Shown here: positions 40,669-51,371 of the stretch, piece by piece
How positions within the stretch are numbered: the first letter of the stretch is position 1
Layout of the letters: every line of letters starts with the position of its first letter
Assembly: GCA_009760855.2 (NCBI GenBank)
Contig: WPIO01000104.1
Coordinates: forward strand, 1,223,501-1,287,500
Source of the DNA: Cristatella mucedo
Taxonomy: Eukaryota; Bryozoa; Phylactolaemata; Cristatellidae
DNA length: 64,000 nucleotides
Direction of reading: 5' to 3'
Notes under the pieces: generated by a model
The model's database searches: none
Told to the model about the DNA's origin: nothing
Seen by the model: the letters and a program-made list of their open reading frames with translations, nothing else
Made by a program: the position numbers and the translations under genes

Positions 40669-40900
40669 CCTTAGTGGGGTCGACTAGGGCGCCTAGTACA
40701 GACCCAACTCCTGATCCACCTAGCTCAGGTTAGAATGGAGCTTTATGCAGGCGATGCAGTTAGGAGATGGAGCGACTAATGCTGCCTTAGTGGGTTCGAC
40801 TAGGACACCTAGTACAGGCCCGGCTCCTGGTTCACCCGCTAAAGTTAGAATGAAGTCTGGTGCAGATGATGCGGTCAGGATGTGCACCGACTAATGTACT
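40669..40900 (+). repeat. Tandem duplication, period 116 bp
   Basis: CCTTAGTGGGGTCGACTAGG (40,669) recurs as CCTTAGTGGGTTCGACTAGG at 40,785, with aligned CCTAGTACAG and GGTTAGAATG-like blocks following. Confidence 0.85.
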
Positions 40901-41689
40901 GAAGTAGAAATGAGCAGCTACGCGCGAGGTCAGGAGTTGAGAGAATATAACGAGACGTCCTGAGAGCTCGGGGCTGCAGCTTCGGTAGTCGATGCGAGAC
41001 TGTGCGCTTCGAGAGCACGAGAGACGAACCTACGGCGACGTAGAGCTAAGTGCAACTTAGGCTGCGAAGTTGCGTTCTGCCGGCTACTCAGTTAGCTGCT
41101 CGTATCTTGGGGTGCTGTAGCGGCCTGTCTTCGGGGTTGGGACCATCGCTAGCGACGCGCGCATAGGATAGTTTATTATACTCGGGCTTCGGGAGTTCGC
41201 GCAGTAAACTCCATCGGTCCGGTTCGCGCCGCGTAAAGCGCTTGCGCCGGCGCGTAACAGGCCCACAATAAACTGTCGCTTTCGGCGCCCAGTTGTGGCC
41301 GCATGCGTTTTAACCGCGCTGCACTACACAGTCCGCCGGTAGAGAGCCGGGGGACGAGCCAGCTTCTTCGCGGTTACAAACGCCACTACCCTAAATGTGG
41401 CATTTCTAAACGCCACTTAGCTAAGCGCGAACATCGCGACAGGCCACCTCGCTAAACGCGCACAGGGCTGCTAGGTTTCGGGGTTACCGATGTAACCAGG
41501 GTTACCAGGGTACCGATCGAGGGGCGGTGCAGCGGGCCCGGCTCGCAGGCCGCTTCGAGCCGGGGGTACAGGTACACCAACTCCCGAACCCCGCACTCGT
41601 AGCGGTGCTTCTTTCTATCAGCCGACGGGAGACGAATAGTGGTGACGCCTGGACCTCGAATTACGGCTAGCGACTCGTAGGCGCCGCAC

Positions 41690-42082
41690 CGATGCACGCA
41701 GGCATGCCGCCGCCAGCGGCGGATCGCCGCCGCCGCCGCCGCGCTGCGCCATTCGTCAGGCTGCTAGCTCGCAGAGCGCTCAGGGCCTGGGGGGGGGAGG
41801 GCGGGTGGGGTGCGAGACACTCCACTCATAAAGACAGCGCCCGTCTCTCGAGTTCGCGGTGCATCTCTAAGTAAAGACCAAATTACGCTAATCCGGATCA
41901 ATATCTCGCGGATGCGGAAACAAATACGGCAATTTCGCGCCAACGATCGATTGGCGAGCAAGCGAGCGCAGCACACGGCGGCGAAGTTTTTCGGCAACGA
42001 CGGGAGCAGCGGCGCGAGCGGGCGCCTGCGCTGCTGCCGCTTCTGCGGAGGCGGCAGAAGTACGCGACACAGCTCCGACAGC
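41690..42082 (+). promoter_or_regulatory. CpG-rich 5' region of the TSP1 membrane-protein gene
   Basis: CpG-dense sequence immediately upstream of the proposed start codon, with a (CCG)n run near 41,728. CpG density continues through exon 1 to about 42.9 kb, as at a CpG-island promoter. The transcription start cannot be read. Confidence 0.4.
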
Positions 42083-42143
42083 ATGAAAAGCGGCGCGCAT
42101 CCGTGCGTCGCCTGCTGCCTCCTCGTTCTCCTGCTTCGCGTCG
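42083..42143 (+). CDS. TSP1 protein exon 1, signal peptide
   Basis: ATG at 42,083 opens a 20-residue signal peptide with hydrophobic core CVACCLLVLLL; the donor is GTCG|GTTAGT in phase 1. Without splicing the frame stops two codons later, which supports the donor. Confidence 0.6.
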
Positions 42144-45100
42144 GTTAGTGTTTGCCGCCGCCGGCGCGCGCCCGCGTTGAAGCGTCGTCGTCTACTCATT
42201 CGCTTATCGGTCTCCTCCGGTCCGCCGCGCCGGAAGCAGGCCCACATCGCGGGCCTGCTTCCGGCGCGAGCGCGTCGGACTCGGCGGCGGCGTCTGAGCG
42301 TGCTGGGCGGCGCCTGCTGCCCCGTTCGGCGTGCAAGCGTGGCGGCGGCGGCGCGTTCGAGGAGAGAGTGCGCTCTGCTGCAGCGCTCTCCGCTCCGTTA
42401 GCGTTAGCAGCGAGCCTCGTCGTCAGCAGTCAGGGTCCCTCGGAGCAGAACCGTCGGGCAGAGCTGACGGCTGAAGCGACCGGTCGGCTGCGAAAGCCGT
42501 CGGGAAATGCCGGCCTCTGGCAGGCCGGCAACGAGACATCTCGCCTTCGCAGCAAATGGCGCCACCCTAGGAGCACCCTAAGCAGTCGAGGACCGCGGGG
42601 GAAGAGAGAGGAGAAGAGCGGAAGCGAAAGCGACTTCAGCGCGACAGGTAGCGGTTGCGGTAGCGTTGAGCGCAGCACGTGCGCAGCGACCCGCCGCCGT
42701 CGGCGCCGCCGCCGGTAGCAGCTCGTCAGCTCGGCGGCGGCGCCGAGCGCTTCCTCGCGGGTCGCGCGGCGGCCTATTCAGGGAGACGCCATTGCTGGCT
42801 GCCTTGCGGAGTATCTCTCGACTCCGGCCTCCAGAGCTTCCGGCCAGCTCCAGCCTCGCGCCGCCTTCCGGCGTCCTCGCCGTAGACGCCGTCGACGCAG
42901 CAAGGCAGGCATGCGTTCTCAGTCGCCGCCGCCGCCGTCCATCTAAAGGACGCGTCTCTTTTCATTCGCGAGCGATCGGTTGCATTTACTACTACTACTA
43001 ATGATAATACTAATAACAACGATACCAATGAATTTGATAAAGCCCCCCTCAGAGAACTCAATCTCTTTCTCGGCGTTTTACATTTGGTGCAAAGGAAGCA
43101 CGATCGAATGGTTAGTAGTAGCAGGGTCAACGACAACAAGAATAACATGGTTAGGGCTGACATGCACAGGGTCAGCATGCAAATGTGGTTAGTGGCAGCA
43201 TGCACAGTGTCAGCACGCATAAGCACATCAAGGACGAATCGCAGGGACCCACTAAATGCTGCCATAAATAGGTGCGTTGTTGGTTTCTTTTTAAATGCGG
43301 TCAAGTATGTCGTGACGCAGGTCGGGAGTGAGTTCCAGGTTTTGGGAGCATAAGAACTAAAGGCACGGTCTACAAAAGATTTGGGGTGCGTACGAGGTAT
43401 TGGTGATCGAATCTAATCGTAAGAGTTTCGTACGATTCGATTTTTCAGAAAACCGTGTGGTACGATGCTTAGCCTGGTGGGGGAGTAGATTCGATAGGTA
43501 GGCTGGAGCCAAAGAATGGTAGTACACTCTTTCACCTGCTCGGCTGATAGATCGTCCGCGGTTTAGCTTCAACCATTGCTATAGTCTCTCTGATCTTCTA
43601 GCTAGCAGGAACAACTCACTTTTCAGCATTTTTCGAAAGTAGTGAGTGCGACGGCTGAGTCCGTCGTATTGATGAAACTGACGCCCAGCGCAGCTCCGGC
43701 GACTGCGCCTGCGCCACGCGGCTCGGACACGGGCCGAGACGGCAAAAAGAGGGAGATGGAGGGCGAGATAAAGATTAATAATAATAACACTATAATAATA
43801 ATAATAATAATAATAACAATAATAATTGACGGTTCGTTTTAGCTTCCAAGGGGAACTAAATCACTACCGGGTGCTTTAAAACTCGCTGCTAGCGAACCAA
43901 TAGCCAGGGATTAGTGACGCGTACGCTATCACTCTTAGGCGCGACAAACCTGCCGAGTTTCACGCTTAGTCGAGCGTCTAAAGCAAACGTGAAGACACTC
44001 AGCGCCACCGATTAATGCGACCTCTGGCGAGAATTAGCGAGAATTAAGCGCGCCAATTATATAGGAACCAAAATGACTAGCTCGCACGGGCCAAGGGTAA
44101 TATGGCCGGAATAGATGCGTCTTGGCGCGAGACTTAACTGACGCAAGGTCGCTGCAGCTAGTGACCGAAGCCGAGAGCGAATTACGACATTGCAGTGCAT
44201 TTGAGCTGAAGCTGGATCGCCAACAAATTTTAGTTTATTTCTAGGGACTGCAAGATTACTAGATGCCGACGAGCGGCTGGTACAAGAGCGAACCGCGATC
44301 GGTTAGGGCTAGTCGGTCGGATAGGGCGAGTCGGTCGGTTAGGGCGAGTCGGTCGGATAGGGCGAGTCGGTTGAAAGGGCAGACGGCCTGTAAGCCGGAC
44401 AGAGGATCTTGAAATCGACTCGATGCTCGACGGGAAGCCAGAGACATGCCACGTGTCTGCGCCACGTGACTCGGGCAGCAACTTCTGACCGAGTCACGTG
44501 GCGCGGCAGCTCCGCCATTTACAGCGGACTAGTGACGAGCCGCCGAGTGAGGGCGCCGGTCGGTAGTCCTGAAAAATGAAGGGGATTGCAATAAACCAGG
44601 CGCGACGTCACGAACGCGCGACCTAGCCAACGCATCTTCTTTCGAGGAGATGCCGAAAGCGGGCGCGGCCTAAACTAAGAGCGAAAAGCGCACGCGCGCA
44701 CTCAAGCGATCCTGTCGGGGCGCTTCGAGACGACGCCGACGCCGGCTACGACGAATGCGGCGCTGGCAACGCTGAGCACCGCGTGCGCGTCGCGTCGCGT
44801 GGCGAATGCGGCTGACCGCTGCGCGACTTTGGCGAGGATTTCGCTGCCGTCGCCGCCATTTGAGCATTTGACCCTTCGAACGCTTGACGCTTCTCTTCGC
44901 CCGAATTATGAAATGTTGAAGTTAATATTTAGTCATTCGAAGCTAGCAACTCGTTACAAAGCGTGCGTACGGAGTCCGTACGCCTGTCCGTACTACGGAC
45001 AGACGCGAAACCGCTAGCCGTTCGATCGTGCTTCTTTTATAGCAAAAGTACAGTGCCCAGAAAGGAATTAAGTTCTCGAGAGCGCTATGACAAGCGTTTT

Positions 45101-48100
45101 ATTAAGAAAACTCAAATCTCTTTTCAGGCTCTTTAAATAAGATGCCAAGAGGGAGCAGCGTGTCGCTGGCGGCGAGTAAAAGCTTAGCTTGCGCAGCCAG
45201 CGTCAGTACTCGTGAGCACAACAAGGACGACTCGCTTGCGTCGTAGAGACCGTCACGGCCATCGACGCTGTCGCGTCCGCCACCGCCTCGTCGGTGGTGG
45301 CAGACGGCGGACTGGACGGCTGGTCCGACTGGACCGCTTGGGACGAGGCCGGCCCGTGCAGCGCCTCGTGCGACGACGGTCTGGTCATCGTCAACCGGAA
45401 GCGATCGTGCATCCAGGAGTATCTCGGCTGCTCCGGCGACGACGCGCAGACGGAGATCAGACATTGCAACAACTTCCCGTGTCTCAGTAAGTTTCGTTGC
45501 TCGCCCAGCGGCGGGGCCGTCGTAGGGTCGCCAGTGCGTCCGGCGAGCCGCCGCCGCCGCCGCGCCCGCCGCTCTGGCCTCAGGTCGTCGGAGGCGCGAA
45601 GCGGCGAGTCGGCGACAGCGAAGCCTTTAAATTGTTTCCCATTTTGCCAGTTCGCTCCGCCGGCGGCTCGTGACCTCGAGCTGCTTCCGGCCCCCGAGCT
45701 CGACGGGTAGCGTGACCTCGAGCTGCTCGGCGCGCCGCGCCAATCGACGGGCGCGCGCTAGGGGTCTCGGGCGAAGGATCGCGGTTCGCTTCCGGCCGAG
45801 GCTTCCGGCCCCCGAGCTCGGCGGGTAGCTGCGGGCGAATCGTCTGCAGCAGCGGAGCTGCGTCGCCGCGAAAGCAAAACGCAGCGGCAGATGTGCGGCG
45901 GCTGTCTGGTCGAGGTGCACTTCGCGGGCTCACGAAGGACGCCCCGAGGCGTCTCGGCGGAGGAGAAGAGGAGGAGGAGAGGAGAGGCAGAAAGCAATTA
46001 CCAAATCCGCCAGGAGAGCAGCGGCGCGACTCAGTAGCGTGGAAAGTACAAATAGTGCGCTTAGCGCCAGCTTACGCCGTCGTTACCCCTCAGGCAGGGG
46101 CGTGGGGTGGCCCGCCACGGCCAGCTACTGCTGTGCGCCCGCCCGCCAACAGGTCGCTAATCGATAGCTCCAATTGATCGTTCCCTTCGGATAGAGCAGC
46201 GCAGTTACGCGAGCTCCAGCGCGCTCTCGCCAAACTGGATGCCGGATGCAGGAAGCGCCGATCCGTCCTCGCCGGCTGCTGCTCGCCCACCAGGTGGAGG
46301 CAATCCCTGCTGCTCAATGCGGCGCTTCAATGTCCTCCTCCTTTTATCGGACGCGCCGGCAAATTTCAGGGATTTTTGAAAATTCCGGGAATTACGGAGC
46401 GAACTAGAACGAGGCTGCAAAAAGAGAAACCCGAGGTTCGCGTTCAACGTGTTCAGCTGTAGTAATGCTATCCGACGCCGCCGTGGACGCTCCCTTCTAG
46501 CCAGCGATAACTGACCGATTCATGTCGAGGGATCGCGAAGCCGTCTTGCGATCGTCGACCGTTTGACGGGCGTCGAGCCGCCACCGTGTCCGTTGCCACT
46601 ACGTCCATCCGCCCGCAGTGCGTCGCCCCAAGGCTCGCCTTCTCTCGACCTGCGCTCGCCTTTTGCCAGTGACTCGTCCGTGCCAGTTCAGCTGAGCTTG
46701 CCAGTCTCGCGCGAGCGAGCGCGATCGCGCGAGAAGAAGTAGTGCCGCCGTCGAAGCAGTTTTGCGCTCTAGAACCGCGAAAACACCAGCACCGAATTTT
46801 CTTAGCTTATACACCGAAATCTAGACGAACCTTTTTAGCTCTTTTTAGGATGAGCGAGATGCGATTCGGAGCATTTTTATCGTCTTGCGGTTCGATACCG
46901 TTCACCACGGATCGAGACGCGTGGTTTGGAAGGGATTGGATAGCGCCCGCAATCGTACTTGGCTAGTCGAAACGCCACCTGCCGGACGCCAACTGCCGCC
47001 GGCGGCGCTACTCGCTGCTCTGCTCGCGATCTACTTTTTCGATCGTTTCGCCAATTCTTCCGCCGATCAATTCTCCCGCGCTTCTCGCCGCGTTACCAGT
47101 GTACGGCACGTGGGAAGAGTGGAGTCCATGGACGACCACAGGATGCAGCGTGACTTGCAGCATCGGAATCAAGGTCATGGTCAGGCAGCGTGTGTGCGAT
47201 CCGAGCACGGCGACCGTCGTCGATCTGGGCTGCATCGGGCCGTCGACTGCCACCTTCACGCAAAACTGCAAAGTGGCCGTTCCCTGCGGTAATACCACTC
47301 CCGCCGCCGCTGCCGCCGCTGATGACCAGAGCGAAGCCGTCTTTTCACGCCAGCGCGCCCCTGCCGCCGACCGGCCGCTACCTGCCGCGAGGGCGGCACG
47401 ATTCGAGCGCGACCGATCGGTAGCTGGCCCCGCCAGGTGGCCGCACGTGATCGTTTTGGCGGTCGGTTTTTGGCAGCTCGGCGGGGTCAGCATCACCCCG
47501 AGCCTCGATCCGACGTCATCCGACACTCTCGTTGGCGCTCTGTCTCATCCGTCGGTCGCCTCTTAAATCGCGGCGCCCGAGGCAGCATCGGCTCTACCCC
47601 TCTGAGTCGAAGAAAGGCGCCCAGTAAATTTGTCGCGCGATTTTGCTTCGAAACTTGAGCTGAAAAATAACGGTACGTTTGTAGGGCGCCCTCAAAGAAC
47701 TCAGTCTCTTTCTAGGCACTTGGCATACGCTGCAAAGGAAGCGTGACCACATGGTTGGTGGTAGCGTACACAGTGTCAATAAATAAACTATGGTTAGTGG
47801 TAACGTGCGCAGCGTCAGCGTAATAACGAACGCGCAATCGTAGAGTCACTCAAATCTTTTGGAGACCACGTCTTTAGCTCGTAAAGTGGGTCCATGTGAT
47901 TCGTCCTTTGTGTGCTTATGCGTGCTGACACTGTGCAAATGCTGCCACTAACCATATTAGCATGCCGACTCCATACCTGTCGCCTCTAACCATCTTATGC
48001 TTGTTGTCATTGAGAATGGTGCCACTAACCATTCGACCATGCTTAATTTGCATCACATGTAACGTGCCTAGAAAGAGATTAAGTTCTCATGAGGGGGCTT

Positions 48101-49025
48101 TATCAAGTATGTTATTATTATTATTATTATAAAGACAGGCGGTTGGTCACATGGCCACTGGCCAGCTAAGGTGGTCGCTATCCGAGACCGTCCCGTCGTA
48201 GGTTCGAGTTCTGCAGTGGGCGATCCTCTAGTGCTCACTGCAAGCGGCAATTATAGCCAGTAAAGCTCTTCAGCTATTGATGAGGCTCGAGGTTGAAGCA
48301 ACTAACCATTAACATCCTTTGCAGCAAATGCAAAGCGCCTAGAAATAAATTGATTTCTCTGAGGGAAAATTATCAAGTGCATTATTATGATTAACTTTAA
48401 CCCGAGGTAAAACGGTAGCTCCTTCGGCAAGTCCTAGCGAGATGGGGTTTCACCGCTTCTGCTGGCCTGCCGATGGGATCTCTGGGACATTGACGATGCT
48501 ACCGCAAACCATTAGCCATTCGATCGTGCTTCCTTCACAGCACATGTAAAGTGCCTAGAAAGAAATTAAGTTCTCCGAGGGCGCTATGCAAGAGCATCAT
48601 TATTGTTATCCTTACTATTACTCGATCGTGGAACGCCGACGGCGAATCGCTCAGCGCTTAAACTTTTAGGTATCGGTCAGCCGGACGTGCTTGCTTCGAA
48701 CACGACGACCGAACAGCCGGGGCAGTACACCGCGCCGCTGTTACTCCCCATAATTGTCGCCACGCTGGTCGGCGTGCCGCTCACCATGGCCCTGCTGTGC
48801 AGCGTCGGCGCACTCGCACACGCCGTCTGCCTGCCGGAAGCGCGCCTACACAACCGTCTGCAGGCGGCCCGCGGCGGCGGCGGCCAGGACGCGGTCGTGA
48901 GTCCGACCGAGTGCCGCTGCGGACAGAAGCCGCCGCACGCCCGTCGTCAGCCGCCGCCGTGCTGCGCGGCGGCGCTGGCCGAGCTCTCTCTGCCGGCTAC
49001 TACGCGAAAGTGGGATACGCTGTGA
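42083..49025 (+). CDS. Type I membrane protein with two thrombospondin type-1 repeats
   Basis: Four-exon model (42083-42143, 45247-45486, 47100-47288, 48670-49025), 846 nt, 281 residues plus stop; all three introns are phase 1. Residues 1-20 are a signal peptide (MKSGAHPCVACCLLVLLLRV). TSP1 repeat 1 is at about 45-98 (GWSDWTAWDE, CSASC ... HCNNFPC) and repeat 2 at about 103-163 (TWEEWSPWT, CSVTC ... NCKVAVPC). Both have the WxxWxxW C-mannosylation motif and a CxxS/TC O-fucosylation site, but lack the usual Gly after it. A Thr-rich stem leads to a transmembrane helix at about 187-212 (LLLPIIVATLVGVPLTMALL). The ~69-residue cytoplasmic tail is rich in Cys, Arg and Pro (ECRCGQKPP). No Ig, ZU5 or death domain is seen, so it is not a standard UNC5. 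Likely a cell-surface adhesion or guidance-type receptor (inference). Exons 2-4 are strong, exon 1 less so. Confidence 0.82.
42227..42267. repeat. Perfect inverted repeat, 17-bp arms
   Basis: GCGCCGGAAGCAGGCCC and its complement around ACATCGC, just after exon 1. Confidence 0.92.
42970..43590 (-). mobile_element. LINE-1 3' end
   Basis: In reverse: tail (ACTACTACTAATGATAATAC, AGAACTCAATCTCTTTCTCG), 3' UTR, and C-terminal codons giving AYLSNLLPHQAKHRTTRF. Inserted in intron 1 of the TSP1 gene. Confidence 0.9.
44300..44380 (+). repeat. 18-bp tandem repeat, about four copies
   Basis: TCGGTCGGATAGGGCGAG units, alternating with TCGGTCGGTTAGGGCGAG. Confidence 0.9.
44459..44504. promoter_or_regulatory. 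Inverted repeat holding two CACGTG E-boxes
   Basis: Arms GCGCCACGTGACTCGG (44,459-44,474) and its complement (44,489-44,504) each contain CACGTGAC; a CCGCCATTT YY1-type motif follows at about 44,512. The block is CpG-rich. It could be an internal promoter or enhancer; no direct evidence of function. Confidence 0.35.
45015..45108 (+). mobile_element. LINE-1 3' tail fragment
   Basis: CCGTTCGATCGTGCTTCTTT, AGTGCCCAGAAAGGAATTAA, GTTCTCGAGAGCGCTATG. Confidence 0.7.
45247..45486 (+). CDS. TSP1 protein exon 2, first TSP1 repeat
   Basis: The acceptor is CGTCGTAG|AGACCG (phase 1) and the donor CTCA|GTAAGT (phase 1). It encodes a Ser/Ala/Val linker, then DGWSDWTAWDEAGPCSASC, NRKRSCIQEYLGC, EIRHCNNFPC. 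The domain is certain; the acceptor could be shifted. Confidence 0.85.
47100..47288 (+). CDS. TSP1 protein exon 3, second TSP1 repeat
   Basis: The acceptor is CGTTACCAG|TGTACG and the donor CTGCG|GTAATA, phase 1 on both sides. It encodes YGTWEEWSPWTTTGCSVTC, VRQRVCDPSTATVVDLGC, NCKVAVPC: exactly one symmetrical module. Confidence 0.9.
47680..47835 (-). mobile_element. LINE-1 3' tail
   Basis: In reverse: GCGCCCTCAAAGAACTCAGT, CTCTTTCTAGGCACTTGGC, TGCAAAGGAAGCGTGACC. Confidence 0.8.
47842..48122 (+). mobile_element. LINE-1 3' UTR and tail
   Basis: ACTCAAATCTTTTGGAGACC, GTGATTCGTCCTTTGTGTGC, AACGTGCCTAGAAAGAGATT, AAGTTCTCATGAGG, ATTATTATTATTATTAT. Confidence 0.85.
48135..48290 (+). mobile_element. 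SINE-A copy, diverged
   Basis: GTAGGTTCGAGTTCTGCAGT (B box), GGGCGATCCTCTAGTGCTC, CAAGCGGCAATTATAGCC, GTAAAGCTCTTCAGC. Confidence 0.75.
48291..48618 (+). mobile_element. Two LINE-1 3' tail fragments
   Basis: At 48,300-48,395 (CAGCAAATGCAAAGCGCCTA) and 48,510-48,615 (CATTCGATCGTGCTTCCTTC, GTAAAGTGCCTAGAAAGAAA), both ending in T/A-rich triplets. They lie in the last intron of the TSP1 gene. Confidence 0.75.
48670..49025 (+). CDS. TSP1 protein exon 4, transmembrane helix and tail
   Basis: The acceptor is ACTTTTAG|GTATCG (phase 1). It encodes the stem (ASNTTTEQPGQYT), the helix LLLPIIVATLVGVPLTMALL, and a tail with TECRCGQKPP and QPPPCCAAAL, ending at TGA (49,023-49,025). Confidence 0.85.
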
Positions 49026-49713
49026 CTCTCGCGCGGCATTCGTTCGCTAAGGTCCGACTGGCCTCGACTGGCCTAGACTGGCTGGCGCTTTCCTGGAAAC
49101 CCTAAAATGCGCTGCGTCCATTGCCGCTATCCCGTCGACCCACGGTCGACCAGCGACCGGCTGCAATGAGCTGTGTTTCCTCCCTCTGCCGGGGCAGGCA
49201 GTGTTCTCACGCGAGAAGCCACTCTGTCGCCCCTCCCCCCCCCCCGCCGCCGGCTGCCCGATCCGATCCGAAGCCAGCAGATCGGCAAGCCCTGCCTGCC
49301 TGCCTCTCGCTTGAAAAGAAAACATGTAAAAGTCGGCAGTTCGGCAGCCTCGTTTACATGGACGGTGCAGACGGGCCGCAGGCTCGCGCCATCTCGCGCC
49401 AGCTCGCTGCGACGGGCCCTCGAGGATCATTCTCCATCTCGCGCCATCTCGCGCCAGCTCGAGGATCGTTCCTGCTGCTGCAGGACTGGCACCCGCCGAA
49501 GGTCGACTGACGAGGGCGTGCTTAGGAGAGGAATTTAGCTCGAGAGCTTGGCACAGCGTGCGGCCGTTTGACTGTCCTTCCTTCTGGCTCTTCTGCGCCG
49601 CCGATACGCGGGTCGCAGCGCCGAAGGCGGCGGGGCTGCGCCGGGAGGAGGGGCGGGGCTGCGCCGGAAAAAGGCGGGGCCGCGCAGGCGGCCTCGCGAA
49701 ATGGCGACTGGAG
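49026..49713 (+). other. Probable 3' UTR of the TSP1 gene
   Basis: About 690 bp without other gene evidence, containing small direct repeats (GACTGGCCTC units at 49,057-49,080; CTCGCGCCATCTCGCGCC blocks at 49,384 and 49,437). Confidence 0.4.
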
Positions 49714-49732
49714 AATAAATGTCGGAAATAAA
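49714..49732 (+). terminator. Two AATAAA polyadenylation signals
   Basis: AATAAA at 49,714-49,719 and 49,727-49,732, about 690 bp after the TSP1 stop codon; the first canonical signals I noted downstream. Confidence 0.45.
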
Positions 49733-50117
49733 AGCGGCACACCGCGAAGCTCAGGCCGCCGGCGCGCGACCGGCGACGGTCTGACGCAGACGGTCACGTG
49801 ACGTGACGCGCCTCGGTCGCGGCGCGAGCCTTCGTTCGCGCGCGACGTTGGAGCCGGCGGTGGTGCCAGATTGCTCTCAGCCTTCCTCTGCGACGCTGCA
49901 GGCAGACTCGGGCAACCTCTGGCATGCGTCGCGCGAGCTGCGCTTTCGTGCGTTCTGATCTCCGAACCGAGCGGCTGGAGTGGCCTATTGGCTTAGTGGG
50001 TTAGCGCTTACCTTGAATTGTCGCCGCCGCCGAGCAGCTGACGACGATGAGGAAATGTAGGTAGATCGAAGGCCTGCAGTGCGATCGCCAAGCGCAAACA
50101 TCAATTACGACATTGTG
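49733..50117. other. CpG-rich segment with CACGTGACGTGACG motif
   Basis: TCACGTGACGTGACGCGCC at about 49,794-49,812 contains an E-box and two CRE-like TGACG sites. It could be a promoter; no transcript is assigned. Confidence 0.3.
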
Positions 50118-50206
50118 CGCTACCTCGGGCGGGTTACGAACTCGCAGCCTTTGACTCCCCGGACCGATGCATCGTCCGTTGAGCTGCGCAGCCAATGCCA
50201 GCTGCA
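50118..50206 (-). tRNA. tRNA-like sequence (tRNA pseudogene or SINE head)
   Basis: On the minus strand: GGCTGCGCAGCTCAACGGAC (A-box-like) and GCGAGTTCGTAACCCGCC (B-box-like), about 35 bp apart. I could not close all four arms, so a pseudogene or a third SINE family is more likely than a working tRNA. Confidence 0.25.
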
Positions 50207-50527
50207 GCTCCTAATGCCATTACAGCGATTCCCGACACAATGACGTGGCCATCTCGTGCCCCCGTGGCCACGTCTTTTTAAATGGCCTTTAAAATTATAT
50301 TTCCGTTTTGTAGTTAAGGACAAAACGGATAGATTCCTAAAATCTTCATGAACATTTTGATAAATTATATTTTAAATAATTTCCATTTAAGTGACACGTT
50401 TTGTTGGTTTTATGATGAAATTAAGTTTGCAATCGGCGTTTGATTTCGTCTTCCACTGTCCCTCGCCAGGGTGGTGAAAAACAACCGCCGAAGGTGAACT
50501 CAGTTTTGTCCTAAAGAAAATCTAAAT

Positions 50528-50899
50528 GTGTGCTATGCGGAAATGCTCGCTTTAAGTTCTAGGATGCCGCCATTTTTTCATTCAACGAACAGCACAACGG
50601 AAGTAGACTGTCCCGGAAGTAGCACCAGTCGGCCGCACAGAGCGCTGCCGGTGTGTGTGAAGCTGTCGTTTATGCTGAGCGACCCTATACGTACATATCC
50701 AGATTGGCAAGAACGTTTTGTTCTCCTAGCAGCGACTCTCTTGTCTGAGGACGATCTTGGCCGAGGTCAAAGTTTCAACGAAAGCGAGTCCAGTTGCATG
50801 CGAAACATTCTGCTGTCCCTCTGCCACTTAGGCAGACAGAGATGCCTTCAGTTGAATCCCATATCGAAGCGAATGCGTTTAAGCGCGCTTTCGCTATGA
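50528..50899 (+). other. Unrecognised 123-codon ORF
   Basis: Complete frame of normal composition (PVCVKLSFMLSDPIRTYPDW, QERFVLLAATLLSEDDLG). No family recognised and no nearby splice partners. Could be an exon, pseudogene or chance. Confidence 0.2.
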
Positions 50900-51371
50900 A
50901 CTAGTAATTTCGGTGTGCGGGGCGTACGCACGCACGTACGCGGTAATCGGGATTGAAGACCGGCTATGAAGCAGCCACGGCCGAGCGGACGTCGAAAGAA
51001 ATCCGCAGCACGCCAAGCAATTGCTATAAATATAATAATAATAATAATAAACTAGCAATAATACGCCAAGTAATCGCCAAGTAGTTGCTCGCCAACAGCT
51101 CAGCTTGATGGGCACCATCCTCATGGCGACGCATTGGGCTTGGCGCGTGAACGTGACGAGCTTCACCGGAGCTGAAAAAGGTGGTCGCTGCTCACGGCGG
51201 CACGCTCAGATCGTAGCCTAAACACACGCGCGCGCGCGCACACACGCAGCCGCTCCTAAGAAAACCGGCCAGCCGCCGGAGAAAGCACGAAACCAACAGT
51301 TCCGAAGTTGCAGGTCACCAGCCAGGTGACAACTGACTGATGACCTGCATTGAATGTCGAGCGCCACGCCC

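Larger units (their letters stand above)
39678..41690. other. No gene recognised; GA tract and tandem duplication
   Basis: Contains the GA tract at 40,058-40,262, a 116-bp tandem duplication from 40,669, and unassigned GC-rich sequence with two AATAAACTG/CAGTTTATT-like sites near 41,170-41,275 that resemble LTR 3' processing signals. Confidence 0.4.
43591..45014. other. TSP1-gene intron 1, unassigned; (ATA)n and tandem repeat
   Basis: An (ATA)n run lies at 43,776-43,825 and an 18-bp tandem repeat at about 44,300-44,380. CpG-rich from 44.45 kb with an E-box hairpin. No exon found. Confidence 0.4.

Noticed and set aside
48603-48669. Upstream start codon for the transmembrane exon as a separate gene
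   Set aside because: The upstream part is LINE tail and the acceptor at 48,669 matches the phase of the TSP1 exons.
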